Positions 1-7,260 of a stretch of DNA of 64,000 nt are shown piece after piece. The notes below the pieces were generated by a model. That model had not been told where the DNA came from. It searched no databases and saw only the letters and a list, made by a program, of their open reading frames with translations. Source of the stretch: GCA-2684655 sp045105235 (GTDB lineage: Bacteria > Planctomycetota > UBA1135 > UBA2386). The position numbers and the translations under genes are program-made. The stretch is from positions 1 to 64,000 of the forward strand of contig JBGCDH010000002.1 in the NCBI GenBank assembly GCA_045105235.1, written 5' to 3'. Positions within the stretch are counted from its first letter, which is position 1. Each line of letters opens with the position of its first letter.

Positions 1-426
1 AGGTTGGCGGCGACGTGTCCAGCGCCGCAGAGTTCGGCGGCGGTTGGCTGCGTTGGTGCCGCCGGGGCGCCGCAGTTGCACGTCAGCAGTGCCTGGGTGG
101 GCGGTCATGTTCTGGAGAGCGGCTCGCAGATGGCACCGACAACCCTTGCCGTCACCGTGCGAGGCTTTGCGCCTACAAGCCTGCCGATTGCCACCTTGCT
201 GCCGCAGGCCGCACCTGGGTGCATCCTCGGCGTCGACCCGGTATCCTTGGGGCTGATCGCGACGCTAAGCGGTAGCGCTGAGAGCCAGCTGCTGCTGCCC
301 AACGATCCGAGCATTGTGGGCGCTGTTCTCTACAGTCAGTGGGTAGCGCTCGAAGTCGACGCTGCGCTAACCGTGATCGGGGTGTCAGCGACCAATGCCG
401 TCGCGTCGACGGTGGGCCTTTTCTAG
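1..426 (+). CDS. C-terminal end of a secreted planctomycete-type protein (5' end outside window)
   Basis: The frame is open from the first base and ends with TAG at 424-426, so only the last ~141 residues are present. The visible part has an early GC motif (VGCVGAAGAPQL), alternating hydrophobic strands, a second cysteine in QAAPGCILGV and a closing VGVSATNAV segment. The same layout (GC motif, 'P-GC' in the middle, Ser/Asn-rich end) closes the secreted proteins at 7261-9468 and 33944-36205. I infer a beta-sandwich C-terminal domain of extracellular proteins. The function of the full protein cannot be told. Its 3' end overlaps the minus-strand VOC fragment by 42 bases. Confidence 0.6.
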   Translation, partial: RLAATCPAPQSSAAVGCVGAAGAPQLHVSSAWVGGHVLESGSQMAPTTLAVTVRGFAPTSLPIATLLPQAAPGCILGVDPVSLGLIATLSGSAESQLLLPNDPSIVGAVLYSQWVALEVDAALTVIGVSATNAVASTVGLF

Positions 427-669
427 GCTCGTTGGCTGTCTGTCCTCTGCAGCGACGATCCGGATTGCGTCGAGCCGGCTTCGTTCGGGAGGGGCGATGA
501 GGGGCCACTGCACGATCTCGTTGAGATTCCCCGCCGGATCGCGGGACATGACGTAGCGCGAGCTGGGTTTTGGCACGCCAGATTCCTCGATGTCCCAAGG
601 GAGTTCTACTTCGGCATCGCGCAGCGCCTGGGCGGCCCGATCCAGGTCGGGCACGGATAGGGCGAACAT
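385..669 (-). pseudogene. VOC/glyoxalase-family fragment, probably a broken gene
   Basis: From an in-frame ATG at 669 the frame reads MFALSVPDLDRAAQAL and then SRYVMSRDPAGNLNEIVQW. This is the usual C-terminal half of a vicinal-oxygen-chelate domain: a strand, a helix, then the D-P-x-G-N motif and the metal-ligand Glu in NEIVQW. The first beta-alpha unit is absent. A VOC-like stretch (EMGGISLGASVA) lies just upstream in another frame, so a frameshift near 675 is likely. Only ~70 bases separate it from the MOSC gene upstream, too little for the missing part. I read it as a truncated or frameshifted remnant. A free-standing short protein is possible but unlikely. Confidence 0.5.
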
Positions 670-739
670 GGGCCACCGACGCACCCAACGAAATACCACC
701 CATCTCCGCTCCCATCCTGAGCGCAGGTGTGCAAGCTCG

Positions 740-1246
740 TCACGGCAGCGGCGGCGGAACGTGTAGGACCTCGATGGCCATGCCCGCTGCGAGTATTCCG
801 CCCACGACGATGCGCGCTCGCAGGCCGCCGCGCTTGCGCAGATGCATGCGGGTATCGACACCGAGCAGGCGATTCAGGTGGCCGCAGGGTGGGCAGGTGC
901 TCGTGCATTCGATCTCGACCTCTCCGATGCGCAAGCGAGCGTTGGCCAGCGGTAGCAGCTCGATCTCCTCGGTCACAAGATTCCGGCGTGCGGCGCCGGG
1001 CTGCAGTTCGGTGTCGGTGGCGTTGGCGAGGTGCTGCACATTCTCGTGCGCGATCAGCGATAGCTCTCGCACGTTTCTGCCTCGTCGGCTGCTAAAGGTG
1101 CCGACGCCGTGCGCATAGCGGTCCCCTTCGAGTCCCACGCCTGGTATGGCCCGGGCCGTCTCGACCGCCTGCATGGCGGCGCGGGGTTCGGGCGCGATCC
1201 AGATCGAGTGTAGGCGTGCTCCGCTCATGTGATCCACAGCCTTCAA
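740..1246 (-). CDS. MOSC domain-containing protein
   Basis: About 168 residues, the size of a stand-alone MOSC protein (the family named after the C-terminal domain of molybdenum cofactor sulfurase). Supporting motifs are GVGLEGDRYA near the N-terminus, the ELSLIAHENV segment, an R-x-N-L-V segment (AARRNLVTEE), and the family cysteine in STCPPCGHLNR, which in MOSC enzymes carries sulfur. Stand-alone members bind Mo cofactor or act on N-hydroxylated substrates; the substrate here is unknown. It overlaps the upstream tatD by 4 bases (ATGA type), which implies one transcript and translational coupling. An internal ATG at 1228 (MSGARLHS) is an alternative start. Confidence 0.85.
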   Translation of the reverse strand: MKAVDHMSGARLHSIWIAPEPRAAMQAVETARAIPGVGLEGDRYAHGVGTFSSRRGRNVRELSLIAHENVQHLANATDTELQPGAARRNLVTEEIELLPLANARLRIGEVEIECTSTCPPCGHLNRLLGVDTRMHLRKRGGLRARIVVGGILAAGMAIEVLHVPPPLP

Positions 1247-2043
1247 ACTCCGAACAGGCGTCGGCAGTTGTCGCGCACCGCCTTCGCCATCTCCTCGACC
1301 GAGATGCCGCGCGCTTTGGCCATCGCCGCGATGCCACGGGTGACGTTGGCCGGTTCGTTGCGTGCGTCGCGGTCGGGGCCCATGTAGGGGCAGTCGGTTT
1401 CTGTTAGCAGGCGGTCGAGCGGCAGGGTGCGCGCGATCTGTTGGAAGCTCTCGGCGCGCTCGACCACTGGCGGGATGCTCAGGTAGTAGCCGGCTTCCGC
1501 GATTCGTTTGGCGAGCTTGAGCTTGCCGCCGTAGCAGTGAAAGTCGGCCTTGATCACGGATAGCTCCTGCAGGATCTCGAACGCGCGCAACTCCGCCTTA
1601 CGGGTGTGCAGGATGACCGGCTTGTCGTGCTTCTTCGCGACTTCGCAGAGGCGGCCGAGAACGCGTTCCTGCTCTGCGGCCTGGTCCGTGATCCAGTATT
1701 GATCGAGTCCGCACTCGCCGATCGCGACGAGCTTGTCGGCGTTGGCGTCGATCCAGTCGATCTCGGCGTCGACGTCGAAGGGCGTGGGAGGCTCGAAGTC
1801 GTAGGTCCAGTTGGAATCGTCGATTCGACTCGCGATCGCGTCGACGGGGTAGATGCCGCAGGCGGCTTGGACGTGCTGGTACGTTTCCGCGAGACGGAGA
1901 ACCTCGCGGTTCGATGTCGGCTCGAGTCCGTTGACGATCACGGCCTCGAGCCCCGCGTCTGCTGCTCGCTGCGCGACCTCCGCCCGGTCGGCCGCGAAGG
2001 CTTCGTGGGTGAGGTGGGCGTGAACGTCCACGTAGGTCAGCAT
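1243..2043 (-). CDS. TatD-family metal-dependent hydrolase
   Basis: A full-length 266-residue TatD-type TIM-barrel protein. Metal ligands expected for the family are visible: HAH at residues 8-10, Glu in VAIGECGLDQY, His in VILHTRKAE, His in DFHCYGG and Asp in LLTETDCPYMGP. Family members are cytoplasmic metal-dependent nucleases (3'-5' DNase activity in E. coli TatD) or tRNA-editing-like hydrolases. The middle has a slightly longer loop (YDFEPPTPFDVDAEID) than E. coli TatD. It is first in an operon with the MOSC gene. I cannot tell whether it corresponds to TatD, YcfH or YjjV, so no symbol is given. Confidence 0.9.
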   Translation of the reverse strand: MLTYVDVHAHLTHEAFAADRAEVAQRAADAGLEAVIVNGLEPTSNREVLRLAETYQHVQAACGIYPVDAIASRIDDSNWTYDFEPPTPFDVDAEIDWIDANADKLVAIGECGLDQYWITDQAAEQERVLGRLCEVAKKHDKPVILHTRKAELRAFEILQELSVIKADFHCYGGKLKLAKRIAEAGYYLSIPPVVERAESFQQIARTLPLDRLLTETDCPYMGPDRDARNEPANVTRGIAAMAKARGISVEEMAKAVRDNCRRLFGV

Positions 2044-2150
2044 GTGAGAATCGTAGAAGCCTGCATTCGAGATGAGAAGCGTGCGGCCGCTGTGTCTGCC
2101 GGCGGCGGCGCGGCTCGGTCAATTCTGATCGCCGTCGGCAATCAGGCTCT

Positions 2151-3010
2151 TTACCTGTCGCGGAATGTCACCCGACCGAACACGAAGTTCGTGCGCGAAT
2201 CGCGCAGGATCGCTTCGAGCGACTCGAGTTCTTTCATGCGCAGGAGCACGGGGTTTGCGGCCAGGGGCTTGGCGGTGTTGGCCTGGCTGCGCGCCGCTCA
2301 GTTTCCTCGCGGCGACGGATCAGGTTGGCTTCCGCCTTCTTCTCGGCCTCGATGACCTGGTTGAGGATGGTCTTCATCTCGCCTGGTAGCACGATGTCGC
2401 GGATACCGATCGATGCGATCGCTACCCAAAATTCGGATGTAAGCTGCGCTTCCCGGTAGACGGCGCCGGCCGCGTTGTCGACGACGCTGCAGCTCAACTC
2501 CGGATCGCTGATGCGCCAGGTTGCGACGAGGTTGAGTCGCAGCGTGACCTTGTCCGCGGTCATGATCTCCTGTCCGGCGACGTCTGCGATCTGCTCGCGC
2601 ATGTCGACATCCGTCCAGGTGACCAATCCACCTCGGGACCAGAACGCGTGGCGCCCGCCGCCGTAGATTCCGACCAGCTTGCCGCCGCGCCGCACGAGCA
2701 GCCGCTCGTGCGAATCGACCGGAGCCGACGAAGTCGTACAAGCAGCCGTTGCGCCTTACAATCGCGCGGTCGTTCTCGCTGAGATCGACGATTTCGAGGC
2801 GCGAACGCAACTCCTCGTTCTCGATGGTGGTATCGAGAGACTTGTGACGAAAGCGGGGGGCGAGGGGCGAGTGCTTTTCGATGCGCGTGTTGGGCAGCAG
2901 TCGCTCCGGCAAGGTATGCCGGCCGGGCTCAAGCACGCGGGTCCAGTAGTCAAGTCGCCGCGACGGAACACGAGGCCGATCTCGTGCTGGTTGATGTAGG
3001 TGCGGATCAT
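2151..3010 (-). pseudogene. Slipin/SPFH (band 7) family gene broken by three frameshifts
   Basis: Joining three frame changes gives one slipin-like protein. It starts MIRTYINQHEIGLVFRRGDL from ATG at 3010. It moves frame near 2945 to DYWTRVLEPGRHTLPERL and continues through a SRLEIVDLSENDRAIVRRNG segment. It moves again near 2715 to DSHERLLVRRGGKLVGIYGG and the band-7 core (DKVTLRLNLVATWRISDPE, GIRDIVLPGEMKTILNQVIE). It moves a third time near 2300 to ANTAKPLAANPVLLRMKELE and ends at TAA 2151-2153. All parts still look conserved, so the breaks are recent or are sequencing errors. Intact slipins are membrane-raft scaffold proteins. Confidence 0.75.
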
Positions 3011-3017
3011 GGTGGGG

Positions 3018-3023
3018 CCTCCT
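3018..3023 (-). promoter_or_regulatory. Strong Shine-Dalgarno site of the slipin gene
   Basis: AGGAGG on the minus strand lies 7 bases before the ATG at 3010. Few genes in this window have a site this good. It supports 3010 as the true start even though the reading frame is later broken. Confidence 0.7.
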
Positions 3024-3575
3024 GTTGAGGCGGGAGTGGTTGGAGCGTGCAAAGAAGGCCATCGCCGGCGTCGCACAACGCAGTGACCCCGTCCGCTCAC
3101 GGACCATGCGCAGGCATGTCGACGCAACGCGGTGCCGGCAGCTTCGTGCTTCGGGTCACGCTCGTGAGGATCTCCTTCTCTTGTATTCAGAAGAGGCGCA
3201 TCTGCCAGCGGTGCATCTGACCGCAGTATTATGAATACGCCGCAAAACCCAAAAGGCCTCGCGCCGTGATCGGTAGCGAGGCCTTCGTGGCGGATGCGCT
3301 CAAGCAGTGATCAGCGAACGCCAGTAGACCTCAGGTCGCACAATGGCGACGTGTCGGTGTGGATTCGGAATCTGCTTTTCATGGCGGAGCGGGGCGATCG
3401 CGACGGATGTGATCGTGTCAAGCAAACGGGTTGTTGGCTTTGCTGCTGAGGCGCGCGCTGTGAGCCGCACGCCGTGTGCCGGATCACTACGAATCCCTGC
3501 TTCGCACTCGGATGACGCAGCGCTCGCGTCTGGCTCTGCCGTTGGGGCCCCTTCTTCAACCCATACCTATGTCCG
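3024..3575. other. Non-coding stretch between the slipin remnant and the unknown operon
   Basis: No frame here has a recognisable domain or start signal. The only clear structure is the hairpin at 3253-3285. The base composition is less GC-biased than the surrounding coding DNA, which fits spacer DNA. Confidence 0.4.
3253..3285 (-). terminator. Terminator-like hairpin
   Basis: Perfect 10-bp inverted repeat (AAGGCCTCGC / GCGAGGCCTT) with a 13-base loop. Read on the minus strand it is followed by a T-rich run (TTGGGTTTTG), as in an intrinsic terminator, so it could end transcripts coming from the operon at 3576-5838, about 290 bases upstream. On the plus strand no T-run follows. Confidence 0.55.
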
Positions 3576-5042
3576 CTATTCGGCGTCTTCCTTCTCGTGC
3601 AGCTTTTCGGGGTAGTACTTGCTCATCCACTCGAGCGCGATGTCACGCTTGGTGACGTATTTCAGGTAGAAGTTGATCGGCACTCCGGTCTTGGCATCGC
3701 CAGCCTTCTGGACGTAGTCATCGAAAGCGACCATCAGTGAGTTGAGATCAATGACCTGATTGGTGGTGCTGTCAAGCTTCCCAATGGCGGCGACGGACGA
3801 GGAGATGTAGTCCGATTTCATCTTCTCGATGGACTTCCCCTTCTTGGCCGCCGCGCCACCCGCAGCAAGGGAAGCGACCGAGTCGTTGCTCGCAGTTTGC
3901 ATCGCTGCGAGCTCCTTCATGTTTTCGGCTGGGTCGTTCTGCAGCTCTTTGACAACGCTGGTCACCTGATTGGACTTGATGCTCGGGATCAGGCCCATGG
4001 CGACTACGGAGCAGTGTGATTGGATGCTCGACGTGCTCATCAGATCCTTGACGCTGCTCGACGTCTGTGCATCCATGCCAAACGAGCCTGAAATGCTCTC
4101 GAGGAAGAGGTCTGCCTGTACTTCGGCACGAGCTTGCGCGGCTTTCGACTGTGTCGATTGCGTGTCCACTGTGCGCTCTACCTTCTCGAAGTGCACGAAG
4201 CCCACGAAGCTAGATCCGTAGGTCGCACCTACGATCACCGGCATTGCGGTTTTTTGATCGTCCTTTGTGATCGCTGCGACGGCGAGCGCCTTCATCTGCT
4301 CGGGGCTCTCAACCGGCATCGCGTTTTTGCCGCCGCCCTTGAAGAACACGTAGGACTCGGCCGCTGCGTCGGGGTCGAGTTTGAGGGGCGAAAAGACCTG
4401 TGCTTCACGGCTCGTGCAGTTGGCGCAAATGACAAGGGTTCCTAGCACGCCGTGGTTGTCCACGGCCGACGTGGATGCCTTGTGGGCGGATGCGCCAGCA
4501 GATGCGCCGTAGCTTGATCCGAGGAACGAGCTGACCTTGGCGCCCACAAACGACGAGATCGAACTGGCTGTCGACCTCGAGGACTGTTCGTTGTCCTCGT
4601 ACCGAAAGTACTGGACGTCCATGTCCATCGTGTCCGAGCTCAACGGCATGGCCTGTAGCGACGAGGCCGAAAAGTCGACCGGGCTTTGCAGCTGGGTGCC
4701 GATTTGCTTTTGCCCCTGCGCGTTCTTGGTCTGGGCGATCTGACCTTCGGCTTTGATCACCGCGGCGCCGAGCTTCGCGGCGGCGCTCGCGACGCTGCCC
4801 ATGACCGTTTCGATCTGCTTCTTCAAATCCGCAAGCTGATCGGGAGTCGCTCCTAGGCTGACGAGCTCGCGCATCGTCATGTCCAAACTCATTTTTTGCC
4901 GGAGCAAGGAGTTGAACTGGTCGCGTGCGCTGTCAACAGGCAGCTGCAGGTCGGCGATCTGTTCGAGTTGCGTGATCTTCTCGGGGTCGACAATCATGCC
5001 GAGCACAAGACTTGGATCGTACGGGATGGTGGATGTAGGCAT
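3576..5042 (-). CDS. Conserved-looking protein of unknown function (488 aa), operon gene 2
   Basis: I do not recognise a named family with confidence. There is no signal peptide or membrane segment, so it is probably cytosolic, or released by another route. Residues ~25-110 are helical with coiled-coil character (EQIADLQLPVDSARDQF onward). Residues ~140-200 are very rich in Ser/Ala (SSISSFVGAKVSSFLGSSYG). The centre has strand-like segments with a Cys pair (LVICANCTSREAQVFSPL) and VIVGATYGSSFVGFVHFEK, then a Ser-rich helix and VVAMGLIPSI. The C-terminus is charged (EKLHEKEDAE). The central Ser-rich strand/helix pattern is loosely like pore-forming proteins, but this is only an impression. It lies 16 bases after the partner gene at 5059-5838. 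Confidence 0.6.
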   Translation of the reverse strand: MPTSTIPYDPSLVLGMIVDPEKITQLEQIADLQLPVDSARDQFNSLLRQKMSLDMTMRELVSLGATPDQLADLKKQIETVMGSVASAAAKLGAAVIKAEGQIAQTKNAQGQKQIGTQLQSPVDFSASSLQAMPLSSDTMDMDVQYFRYEDNEQSSRSTASSISSFVGAKVSSFLGSSYGASAGASAHKASTSAVDNHGVLGTLVICANCTSREAQVFSPLKLDPDAAAESYVFFKGGGKNAMPVESPEQMKALAVAAITKDDQKTAMPVIVGATYGSSFVGFVHFEKVERTVDTQSTQSKAAQARAEVQADLFLESISGSFGMDAQTSSSVKDLMSTSSIQSHCSVVAMGLIPSIKSNQVTSVVKELQNDPAENMKELAAMQTASNDSVASLAAGGAAAKKGKSIEKMKSDYISSSVAAIGKLDSTTNQVIDLNSLMVAFDDYVQKAGDAKTGVPINFYLKYVTKRDIALEWMSKYYPEKLHEKEDAE

Positions 5043-5058
5043 CGTCGAGTTCTCGTGG

Positions 5059-5838
5059 TTAGGACTTGTTGCTCAACTGGCTGTGCACGCCCGTCCAAAA
5101 CTTGGAGGAGGCATCCTGCGTCGCTTGAATGAGGTCCGCTTCGCCGACGCACGTTGCCGTCATGCTGTCGAATAGGTCCTTGATCAGCGCGCCAAACGCC
5201 GTGCTCAAACTCGCCGTGGCCGCGGCCATGGCCTGTTCGTAGGTTTGCAGTGCCTTGCTGATGTCCGATCCTCGCGTGTGGAAGGCCACCTCGGCGTGTG
5301 CGTCGATGTCTTCCTCGGCGTGCGGGGTTGGCGTCTTGGCGCGCGCCTTGTCGACAGCGGCTTTGAAGATGGCGCCGGCACTACGAGACTCGGACTCGTA
5401 GATGCGCACCGCGAGGAGCCAGTTGTCGTCCGCGTCTTGGATCTTGCTACCGCTTGCAACGCTGATGCGATCGAAGGCATTGCGCGCGGTGGCGAAGGAG
5501 AGATCCCATTCGCGGTCGAGTTGCGCGATCGTCTCGACATATTCCGGGCGGCGCAGCTCGCCGTCCAAATTCCCGGGGACGCGACGCGGCGTGCCGGCGC
5601 ATTTCTCAAACAGCCGCTCCACACGAGCGATGCGTGGCTTGGAAGAATCTGGCCCTAGTTCGGTGCGAGCGCTGCGAACGAGGTCGCGCGCAAGATCGAG
5701 GATCTGCTTCGCATTGTGGTCGTGGATGGTCTCCAGCGACTTCAAGCCGCCGGGCAAATTCTGCAGTGCTTGCTCGTCACCGGCCTCGTTCTCGGTGTGA
5801 CGCTTGCCTGTCTTCTTCGTGCGCTTTGTGGTGGACAT
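5059..5838 (-). CDS. Helical protein of unknown function (259 aa), operon gene 1
   Basis: Start chosen at ATG 5838 (MSTTKRTKKTGKRHTENE); a longer frame exists upstream but reads as non-coding. The N-terminus is strongly basic, then comes a nearly all-helical body with long amphipathic stretches (KQILDLARDLVRSARTELG, SDISKALQTYEQAMAAATAS). One Cys sits in MTATCVGEADLIQATQDA. No signal peptide and no enzyme motif are visible. It sits 16 bases before the 488-residue gene on the same strand, so the two are probably one transcript and may form a complex. Function unknown. Confidence 0.6.
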   Translation of the reverse strand: MSTTKRTKKTGKRHTENEAGDEQALQNLPGGLKSLETIHDHNAKQILDLARDLVRSARTELGPDSSKPRIARVERLFEKCAGTPRRVPGNLDGELRRPEYVETIAQLDREWDLSFATARNAFDRISVASGSKIQDADDNWLLAVRIYESESRSAGAIFKAAVDKARAKTPTPHAEEDIDAHAEVAFHTRGSDISKALQTYEQAMAAATASLSTAFGALIKDLFDSMTATCVGEADLIQATQDASSKFWTGVHSQLSNKS

Positions 5839-6353
5839 CGTGCCTGTATTTGTCGGAGTCGCGGAGCGGCCGTGCTTGATTTGCACGACCGAGTAGCCCC
5901 TGAGGGGCCTCGTAGAAGCAACTGCGCCAATCGGCACGAGTTTGGCCAGGGAATATCCAATGATGTTGTCATCGGCCCGGCCTCACGGGATCTGCTCAGG
6001 CGCGGTCCTTGCGGCAAGCAGCCGATCGCGGATCGCGCATCAGGGCACGAGCGACAGCGCCTTAGGCAAGACGAGACGCACTGGCCTGGCTGAAGGCTCA
6101 GCACTGGGATCGTACTCGTCACGTCCTAGTGTAGTGCCTCTGATATGGGAGTATTCTGCGGGCGCGAAGACGCTCGTCACGGCGTTGCAGCTTCTCGGCA
6201 GAAAGTAGAGAACATGCGTTCGTCGCAGCGCCTTGCGACGCCCTCGCATCCGGGATCACGCCCCGTCTACCAGATGCACTACAGGAGAAGTGCGGCCGCT
6301 GTTGCCGATCTGGGCGCGCGACGCGACCGATTGCGCCGGTAGCGATCGGCATG
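5839..6353. other. Intergenic stretch holding a MITE-like repeat
   Basis: No supported gene. The 161-base repeat at 6125-6285 fills the middle; the rest shows no recognisable coding frame. It lies upstream of the unknown operon and downstream of the hemolysin-III family gene, both on the minus strand. Confidence 0.4.
6125..6285 (+). mobile_element. MITE-like short repeat, copy 1
   Basis: Shares its ends and core with the copy at 57319-57440: left end CCTAGTGTAGTGC, then ATTCTGCGGG, TCGTCGCAGCGCCTTGCGAC, CCCTCGCATCC and CCCCGTCTACCAGATGCA. The right end, reverse-complemented, gives CCTGTAGTGCATC, matching the left end with a 3-base gap, so the ends are imperfect inverted repeats. An inner inverted repeat (GTCGCA/TGCGAC) can form a small hairpin. 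This copy is 39 bases longer in the middle than copy 2. It holds no gene, so it would depend on a transposase elsewhere. Confidence 0.6.
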
Positions 6354-7112
6354 CTAGTCAGAGCGAGATGGTTGGAACTCGGGTCCCACGGGGCGAGCGG
6401 AAAGCTCTTCGGCGCGCGCCAGCTGCGCGATGGTTGCGCAAAACTGCCAATGCCACCCCGCGCCCGCGATCACAAATAGGTGAAACAGTTCGTGTGCGTG
6501 GATGACGCCAGGCCATGGGTTGGGCCAGCGGACAAACTCGAGCACGGCGCCGATTGTGTAGGCAACGCCGCCTAGCAAAAACGGCGAGATGAAGCGCACG
6601 CCGTGTCGCCGCCAGAGCAGGATGCCCGACAGCAGGCCAACCCAAGGAAACGCCAGGTAGAGCGTCAGGCCAAGCCACTCCGGCATGTCTTCGAAGAAGA
6701 TCGTCTTGAGTGGAATTGCCGTCGCCGCGACGACCCAGACAAACGCGATGATGCCCCAGCGCAGCCAGCCGTGGAATACGATGCCGTGCACGGCCGTAAA
6801 CGTGCCGGCGATCAGCACGAAGATGCAGGCGTGATCGAGCCGCTGCAGCACCGTGCGTCCGGCGGTCTCGGGTGTGAGCAGGTGAAACACGCCGCTCATC
6901 GCCAGCAGCAGCACGACCGAGCCCGCGTAGATGGATAGCGCGATCAGGCGGCCGCGATGGCCGCGTGCCGAACGCAGCAGCGAGATCGAGGCAAAGGCGA
7001 AGATCCCTGCGGCGATCAGATGGGTCAGGCTGCTTACGGGATCGGCAAAGCCCGGAATGGCATGCAGCGAATCGTGTTCATCCGTGAGGGCGTGGGCGGC
7101 GAGCAGCATCAC
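6354..7112 (-). CDS. Hemolysin III / PAQR-family membrane protein
   Basis: About 252 residues with seven likely membrane helices. Family hallmarks: SSLTHLIAAG in the first helix, SGVFHLLTPE, RLDHACIFVLIAGTFTAV, and the His-rich last segment IHAHELFHLFVIAG. The spaced His and Asp residues are the zinc site known in PAQR proteins (adiponectin receptors) and expected in bacterial HlyIII proteins. These are integral membrane proteins sometimes described as hemolysins, though a hydrolase-like role is more likely. The start at 7112 gives MMLLAAHALTDEHD. It stands alone, 148 bases after the end of the ThuA/propeller gene on the same strand. Confidence 0.88.
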   Translation of the reverse strand: MMLLAAHALTDEHDSLHAIPGFADPVSSLTHLIAAGIFAFASISLLRSARGHRGRLIALSIYAGSVVLLLAMSGVFHLLTPETAGRTVLQRLDHACIFVLIAGTFTAVHGIVFHGWLRWGIIAFVWVVAATAIPLKTIFFEDMPEWLGLTLYLAFPWVGLLSGILLWRRHGVRFISPFLLGGVAYTIGAVLEFVRWPNPWPGVIHAHELFHLFVIAGAGWHWQFCATIAQLARAEELSARPVGPEFQPSRSD

Positions 7113-7260
7113 GAGGGGATGCTAACCCGGCCGGCCGCTGCGTGCGCCTCACGGCTCCATACTCGGCACCCGCAGACGGCTCGTCTTGCACCCGTTCCGG
7201 AGCTTCTAGTCGCCCGACTGCGTTCGGTCAGCTTGCCCGCAGTGAGGTGAGCCGCCGGCG

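Noticed and set aside
6125..6285. The short repeat considered as an insertion sequence
   Set aside because: Far too short and without any transposase frame, so at most a non-autonomous element.
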